Part shown: positions 60,095 through 64,000 of the stretch, in pieces
Position numbering within the stretch: position 1 is the first letter of the stretch
How the letters are laid out: every line of letters starts with the position of its first letter
NCBI GenBank assembly: GCA_013361525.1
Contig: JABFXY010000162.1
Coordinates: forward strand, 1 to 64,000
Length of the DNA stretch: 64,000 nucleotides
Reading direction: 5' to 3'
Source of the DNA: Polyangiaceae bacterium
GTDB lineage: Bacteria; Myxococcota_A; Polyangia; Polyangiales; Polyangiaceae
Made by a program: the position numbers and the translations under genes
The notes under the pieces: generated by a model
Seen by the model: the letters and a program-made list of their open reading frames with translations, nothing else
What the model was told of the DNA's origin: nothing
Database searches by the model: none

Positions 60095-60339
60095 GACGAC
60101 TCCTTCGCTGGTCCGGTCCGGGGCGTGCGGCGCCGAGCTCGGAGCCCCCAACCAAGCAATCGAAGGACCAGGAAGCGTGGCCTTGCGCGGCGTGGCTCCG
60201 CGCGACGGCGCACGCGGCGCTACGGCCCAATCGTTGCGACACTCTACATGACCGAGTCGTCCAATCTCGGTTCGAGCGCGCGCGCTGCGCGGCCTGCCCC
60301 GCGTCGCCGCGCCGCCGTCAGCGTCGGAGGGAGGCAACG

Positions 60340-62694
60340 ATGTCACTCAAGGAGTACACCCCCGGGACCGCATTCACCGGTGTCATCGGGAGGACGTTCG
60401 AGGAATCAGAGCCCGCATGGCCGCGACCTCTGCGCGCAAAACCGGATGCGCCGAACGTGCTGTTCATCGTCTTGGACGATACCGGCTTCGGGCAGCTCGG
60501 CTGCTACGGCTCGCCGATTCGAACCCCGAACCTCGATCGCCTCGCGCGTGGGGGTCTGCTCTATACCAACATGCACACGACGGCTCTTTGCTCGCCGAGC
60601 CGCTCGTGCATGTTGACCGGGCGCAACCACCATTCGAATGCGATGTCGTGCATCACCGAGGGCGCGACCGGTTACCCGGGCTCGAACGGCCGTATCCCCT
60701 TCGAGAACGGCTTCCTCTCGGAGATCCTGCTTCCGCGCGGGTACAGCACGTTCGCCATCGGGAAGTGGCATTTGACGCCCGCCGAAGAGGTGAGCGCGGC
60801 GGGGCCCTACGACCGTTGGCCGCTCGGACGCGGGTTCGAGCGCTTCTACGGTTTTCTGGGCGGTGACACTCACCAATATTATCCGGACCTCGTCTACGAC
60901 AATCATCAGGTCGCGCCGCCGAAGACGCCGGAGCAGGGCTATCACCTGACGGAAGACCTCGTCGACCACGCGAAGTTGTTCATCGCCGATGCGAAGCAAG
61001 TCGCTCCGGAGAAGCCGTTTTTCCTCTACTTCTGCCCGGGCGCGATGCACGCGCCCCATCATGCGCCGAAGGAGTTCATCGACCGCTACAAGGGCGCGTT
61101 CGACGACGGCTGGGACGCCTACCGCGACAAAGTGCACAAGCGGCAGCTCGAGCTCGGCGTCCTGCCTCCGAATACCGCGCTTTCGGCCCACGATCCCGAC
61201 GTCGCGCCGTGGGATTCACTCGGTGCGGACGAGCGACGCCTCTACGCGCGGATGATGGAAGTGTTCGCCGGATACCTCGAGCACACGGACCATCAGATCG
61301 GTCGGCTGCTCGACTATCTCGAGGAATCGGGGCAGCTCGACAACACGCTGATCATGGTCATCAGCGACAATGGCGCGAGCGCCGAAGGGGGGCCGCACGG
61401 ATCGGTGAACGAAAACCTCTTCTTCAACAACGTCCCCGAGACGTTGAAAGACAACCTGCCTGCCATCGCCGATCTCGGCGGGCCGAAATACTTCAATCAC
61501 TACCCGTGGGGCTGGGCCTGGGCCGGCAATACGCCGTTCCGACGGTGGAAGAGGGAGACATACAGAGGCGGCAGCGCCGACCCGTTCATCGTCCACTATC
61601 CCAACGGGATCTCCGCGAAGGGCGAAATCCGAACCCAATACGCCCACATCATCGACATGTTGCCGACCGTCCTCGACGTCCTCGAGGTCGAGGCGCCGAC
61701 GCACATTCGGGGCGTTTCCCAATCACCCATCCAGGGAGTCTCGTTCGCGCACACGTTCGACGACCCTACGTCAGAGAGCCATCGTCAAACACAGTATTTC
61801 GAAATGATGGGACATCGGTCGATTTATCACGACGGGTGGCGTGCCGTCTGCCCCGTCCCCGGCCCGTCCTTCACGGAGGCTGGCAAAGGGTTCGGCGAGC
61901 TCGTCGTGACGGAAGAGAAGCTGCGAGAGCTCGACGCGACGGGTTGGGAGCTCTACCACGTGGCGAAGGATTTCTCGGAGACGCGGAACGTCGCGGCCCA
62001 GAATCGGCCGAAGCTCATCGAGATGATCGCGCTCTGGTATGTCGAAGCCGGTAAACACGACGTCCTGCCGATCGACAGCCGCGGTACCGCACGCCTCGCC
62101 GAAGAGCGGCCGCAGCTGTCGAAGGATCGCAAACGGTACGTCTTCTACCCCGGCACGTCGGCAATCGGGAACAAGATCGCTCCTCGGATCCTCAATCGGC
62201 CGCACAGCATCACGGCTTCGGTCGACATCCAAGACGGCGCAGAAGGGGTCCTCCTCGCCCAAGGAGGGGCCTCCGGCGGATACTCGTTATACGTCAAAGG
62301 TCACAAGCTGCATTACGCGTACAATTACTTCGGCGTGCAGCGGTTCCACGTGGCCACGGCGGCCGACGTCCCCCCGGGTAAACACGAGCTCCGCTTCGAG
62401 TTCGAGCCGACCGGGGCTCCCGATTTGGCCCACGGAAAGGGCGCTCCGGGCCGCGCGCAGCTGTACATCGACGGGACGCTCGCGGCCGAGATGGATATGC
62501 CCGTCAGCATCCCGCTCGACATCGGTATTACGGAAGGGTTGACCTGCGGGCGAGACGACGGCTCGACCGTAACGGACGACTACGTTGCACCCTTCGCGTT
62601 CACCGGTGGTCTGTCACAGGTTGCGATCGACGTGTCCGGCGAGCTCATCGTCGATACCGAAGCTGCCATGAAGGCGGTGATGGCTCATCAATGA
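60340..62694 (+). CDS. Arylsulfatase (CSPSR motif)
   Basis: A 784-residue sulfatase from ATG 60340, preceded by GGAGGGAGG. Metal pair L-D-D at Asp46-Asp47, active site C84-S-P-S-R88 (canonical type I), G-K-W-H-L near residue 143, and the I-S-D-N-G-A-S-A-E-G-G motif near residue 345. The sulfatase fold ends about residue 570. The last 160 residues are a beta-rich domain (S-I-T-A-S-V-D-I, G-G-Y-S-L-Y-V) typical of large bacterial arylsulfatases. No signal peptide is seen. Maturation by the FGE at 52 kb is expected. The stop overlaps the DUF1345 gene by 4 bases (ATGA), indicating translational coupling. Confidence 0.94.
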   Translation: MSLKEYTPGTAFTGVIGRTFEESEPAWPRPLRAKPDAPNVLFIVLDDTGFGQLGCYGSPIRTPNLDRLARGGLLYTNMHTTALCSPSRSCMLTGRNHHSNAMSCITEGATGYPGSNGRIPFENGFLSEILLPRGYSTFAIGKWHLTPAEEVSAAGPYDRWPLGRGFERFYGFLGGDTHQYYPDLVYDNHQVAPPKTPEQGYHLTEDLVDHAKLFIADAKQVAPEKPFFLYFCPGAMHAPHHAPKEFIDRYKGAFDDGWDAYRDKVHKRQLELGVLPPNTALSAHDPDVAPWDSLGADERRLYARMMEVFAGYLEHTDHQIGRLLDYLEESGQLDNTLIMVISDNGASAEGGPHGSVNENLFFNNVPETLKDNLPAIADLGGPKYFNHYPWGWAWAGNTPFRRWKRETYRGGSADPFIVHYPNGISAKGEIRTQYAHIIDMLPTVLDVLEVEAPTHIRGVSQSPIQGVSFAHTFDDPTSESHRQTQYFEMMGHRSIYHDGWRAVCPVPGPSFTEAGKGFGELVVTEEKLRELDATGWELYHVAKDFSETRNVAAQNRPKLIEMIALWYVEAGKHDVLPIDSRGTARLAEERPQLSKDRKRYVFYPGTSAIGNKIAPRILNRPHSITASVDIQDGAEGVLLAQGGASGGYSLYVKGHKLHYAYNYFGVQRFHVATAADVPPGKHELRFEFEPTGAPDLAHGKGAPGRAQLYIDGTLAAEMDMPVSIPLDIGITEGLTCGRDDGSTVTDDYVAPFAFTGGLSQVAIDVSGELIVDTEAAMKAVMAHQ

Positions 62695-63401
62695 GCGAAT
62701 CCCGCGAGTCGACGCGCGGAGGTCGCGCGAGCGGTTGGAGGTCTGCTCCGCTGCTTCGCCAGCTTCGCGCGCGCCCTCGCCTGTTCGTCGCGCTCGCCGT
62801 GGGAATCGCCGCCGGTGTCGGGTTTCCCCATTCGGTAGCGCCCCTGCCGCTGACACGGGCCATCATCGGCTGGAACGTCGGCGTTCTGTCGTTCATTGGT
62901 CTCGTCGCCGCGATGATGGCCAAGGCCGACAGTGAAGAGATGGCGCGGCGCGCCGAGCTCGAAGACGAGGGCAAGACCGTCGTCCTCGGGCTCGTTGCCG
63001 CGGCGGCGTTCACGTGCCTCGCCGCCATCGTCGGCGAGCTCGCCGCCGTGAAAGAGCTACATGGATACGAGCGGGGCGCGCGGCTCGCGCTCGCGGGGCT
63101 CACGATCGTCTCCGCGTGGGCCTTCACCCATTTGACGTTCGCGATTCATTATGCCCACGACTATTACGCAGCCGCGTGTGCGGGTAAGCCGGGCGGCCTC
63201 GAGTTCCCGCAAGAACCGGAGCCGGACTATTCCGACTTTCTCTACTTTTCGTGCATCATCGGGACGTCCGGCCAGACGGCGGACGTCTCCTTCACGTCGC
63301 GCAACATGCGAAGGGTCGGCACCGTCCACTGCGTGCTCGCGTTCTTCTTCAACGCGACCGTGCTCGCGCTCACCATCAATATCGCGGCGAGCCTGATTTG
63401 A
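62691..63401 (+). CDS. DUF1345 membrane protein
   Basis: A 236-residue protein from ATG 62691, overlapping the sulfatase stop. About five or six hydrophobic segments are visible. DUF1345 hallmarks are H-L-T-F-A-I-H-Y-A-H-D-Y-Y and the loop D-F-L-Y-F-S-C-I-I-G-T-S-G-Q-T-A-D-V, followed by R-R-V-G-T-V-H-C-V-L-A-F-F-F-N. Family function is not established; several members look like potassium-channel-like or transport proteins by their loop pattern. Coupling to the sulfatase suggests a shared context. Confidence 0.85.
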   Translation: MSESRESTRGGRASGWRSAPLLRQLRARPRLFVALAVGIAAGVGFPHSVAPLPLTRAIIGWNVGVLSFIGLVAAMMAKADSEEMARRAELEDEGKTVVLGLVAAAAFTCLAAIVGELAAVKELHGYERGARLALAGLTIVSAWAFTHLTFAIHYAHDYYAAACAGKPGGLEFPQEPEPDYSDFLYFSCIIGTSGQTADVSFTSRNMRRVGTVHCVLAFFFNATVLALTINIAASLI

Positions 63402-63413
63402 TGGTGGGATTTG

Positions 63414-63445
63414 CCACGGAGCAGCCATGTTCGGCGGCTCCGTGG
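63414..63445. terminator. Hairpin between convergent genes
   Basis: Arms ccacggagcagcc (63414-63426) and ggcggctccgtgg (63433-63445) pair with one mismatch and a 6-base loop. It sits between the DUF1345 stop and the DUF6515-like stop, and likely terminates both. Confidence 0.7.
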
Positions 63446-63465
63446 TGAACGCTCCGTTCTCGGCC

Positions 63466-64000
63466 TCACTGAGGCGGCTCGACGACGACGTAGTTCACCT
63501 GCGTCCCGGAATATTGCGGCATGTACCAGGTGGTGCCGCAGCGGGAGTAGGTCGTGCCGTCGATCTCCGTCGTCGCGCACGACGACGGTAGCGTGTTTAC
63601 GATCGACCCGACGGCGACCGCCGTTGCGGTCGCGGCCGCTGTGACGCCCACCGCGGTCGCGACGGGGGCGCGCCAGCCGTAGCCGACGCCGCCGTAGCCG
63701 TAATAGTGACGGTCGACATCCACGTCGACATCCCGGTGGACGTCGCGACTGACGTCGACGTTCCGATTGACGCTCGTGCTGCGACTGACGTCCGTGCTGC
63801 GACTGACATTCGTGCTGCGACTGACATTCGTGCTGCGACTGACATTCGTGCTGCGGTCGACGTTCGTGCTGCGAGTAACGTTGGTGCTGCGGTTGACGCT
63901 CGTGCGCGTCGTTCCGCGCACCGGCCGGGCCTCGGCGACGTCCGGGATGACGACGGTGGCTGCGACGAACACCCCGAAGAGGAGGCTCGCGCGGCGGACG
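63466..64000 (-). CDS. DUF6515-like exported protein, 5' end cut by window edge
   Basis: The minus-strand frame is open from the right edge to a stop at 63466; a GTG at 63972 exists, but hydrophobic sequence upstream (V-R-R-A-S-L-L-F-G) suggests the true start lies outside the window. A signal peptide ends near V-A-E-A-R-P. The mature N-terminal half is a low-complexity repeat (R-S-T-N-V-S/D), followed by D-V-D-V-D-V-D-R-H-Y-Y and a Gly/Tyr patch. Two hydrophobic Ala/Thr/Val stretches come next. The C-terminus Y-S-R-C-G-T-T-W-Y-M-P-Q-Y-S-G-T, then Q-V-N-Y-V-V-V, matches DUF6515-type domains. Function unknown; surface exposed is likely. Confidence 0.7.
   Translation of the reverse strand, partial: VRRASLLFGVFVAATVVIPDVAEARPVRGTTRTSVNRSTNVTRSTNVDRSTNVSRSTNVSRSTNVSRSTDVSRSTSVNRNVDVSRDVHRDVDVDVDRHYYGYGGVGYGWRAPVATAVGVTAAATATAVAVGSIVNTLPSSCATTEIDGTTYSRCGTTWYMPQYSGTQVNYVVVEPPQ
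63771..63905. repeat. 18-base tandem repeat within the DUF6515-like gene
   Basis: Units of the form cgtgctgcgactgacattcg repeat about seven times with a period of 18 bases, encoding R-S-T-N-V-S units on the minus strand. The most uniform units are at about 63781-63850; units to either side are degenerate. Confidence 0.8.

Noticed and set aside
60095..60346. N-terminal extension of the DUF1254-DUF1214 protein
   Set aside because: Low-complexity Arg/Ala/Pro sequence overlapping the divergent sulfatase start; the ATG at 60094 has a good AAGGAG.
63771..63905. Possible CRISPR array
   Set aside because: The repeats are back-to-back 18-base coding units with no spacers, inside an open reading frame, and no cas gene is present.

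Overview
The window is a high-GC (roughly two-thirds G+C by eye) bacterial chromosome segment. The dense packing, many GTG/TTG starts, alanine- and serine-rich lipoproteins, a kinase-like/ATPase/TPR giant protein, a TPR protein with a glycine-rich membrane tail and several orphan type VI secretion parts point to a Myxococcota bacterium, probably of the Sorangium/Labilithrix/Polyangium side. This is inferred from gene content and style; no rRNA, tRNA or other phylogenetic marker was found.

Left third (1-32.8 kb) is mostly housekeeping. After the cut-off end of a DUF4150 PAAR-like gene comes a heat-shock operon on the minus strand (grpE, dnaK, and an overlapping catalytically degenerate kinase fused to an AAA ATPase and TPR-like repeats). 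Next are argD with a P1B-type ATPase that has lost its catalytic residues, an MFS exporter, a Fur regulator, hrcA, several exported proteins, rtcA, an RluA-type pseudouridine synthase and a MgtC-like membrane protein. A REC-EAL protein, a TolC-like protein, a response regulator with a PopZ-like tail, valS and a GT39 glycosyltransferase follow. A three-copy dispersed palindromic repeat and a small graveyard of MFS and SDR fragments lie in the gaps.

Middle (33-39.6 kb) holds an arylsulfatase and a likely specialised-metabolism locus. A DMATS-type aromatic prenyltransferase is translationally coupled to a tryptophanase-family lyase. Nearby on the same strand is a Tat-exported, FAD-dependent oxidase that resembles plant cytokinin dehydrogenases. 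Together they suggest manufacture and oxidation of a prenylated indole or amine.

Next (40.2-49.8 kb) is an orphan type VI secretion cargo operon on the minus strand. In transcription order it contains a JAMM metallopeptidase, VgrG, a RecF/OLD-like ATPase, two DUF1795 (Eag-type) chaperone genes, a prePAAR-PAAR protein with a membrane segment, and two more VgrGs. Most junctions are 4-8 base overlaps. No sheath, baseplate or membrane-complex gene is in the window, so the apparatus must be encoded elsewhere.

Right end (49.8-64 kb) has aquaporin Z, a lipoprotein, and an operon of a BASS-type transporter, a formylglycine-generating enzyme and DUF1622. These are followed by a CobA-HemD fusion, a GYF/GAF protein, a double DUF1254-DUF1214 protein divergent from a second sulfatase with DUF1345, and a repeat-rich DUF6515-like exported protein cut by the window edge. 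The formylglycine-generating enzyme can supply the maturation that both sulfatases need.
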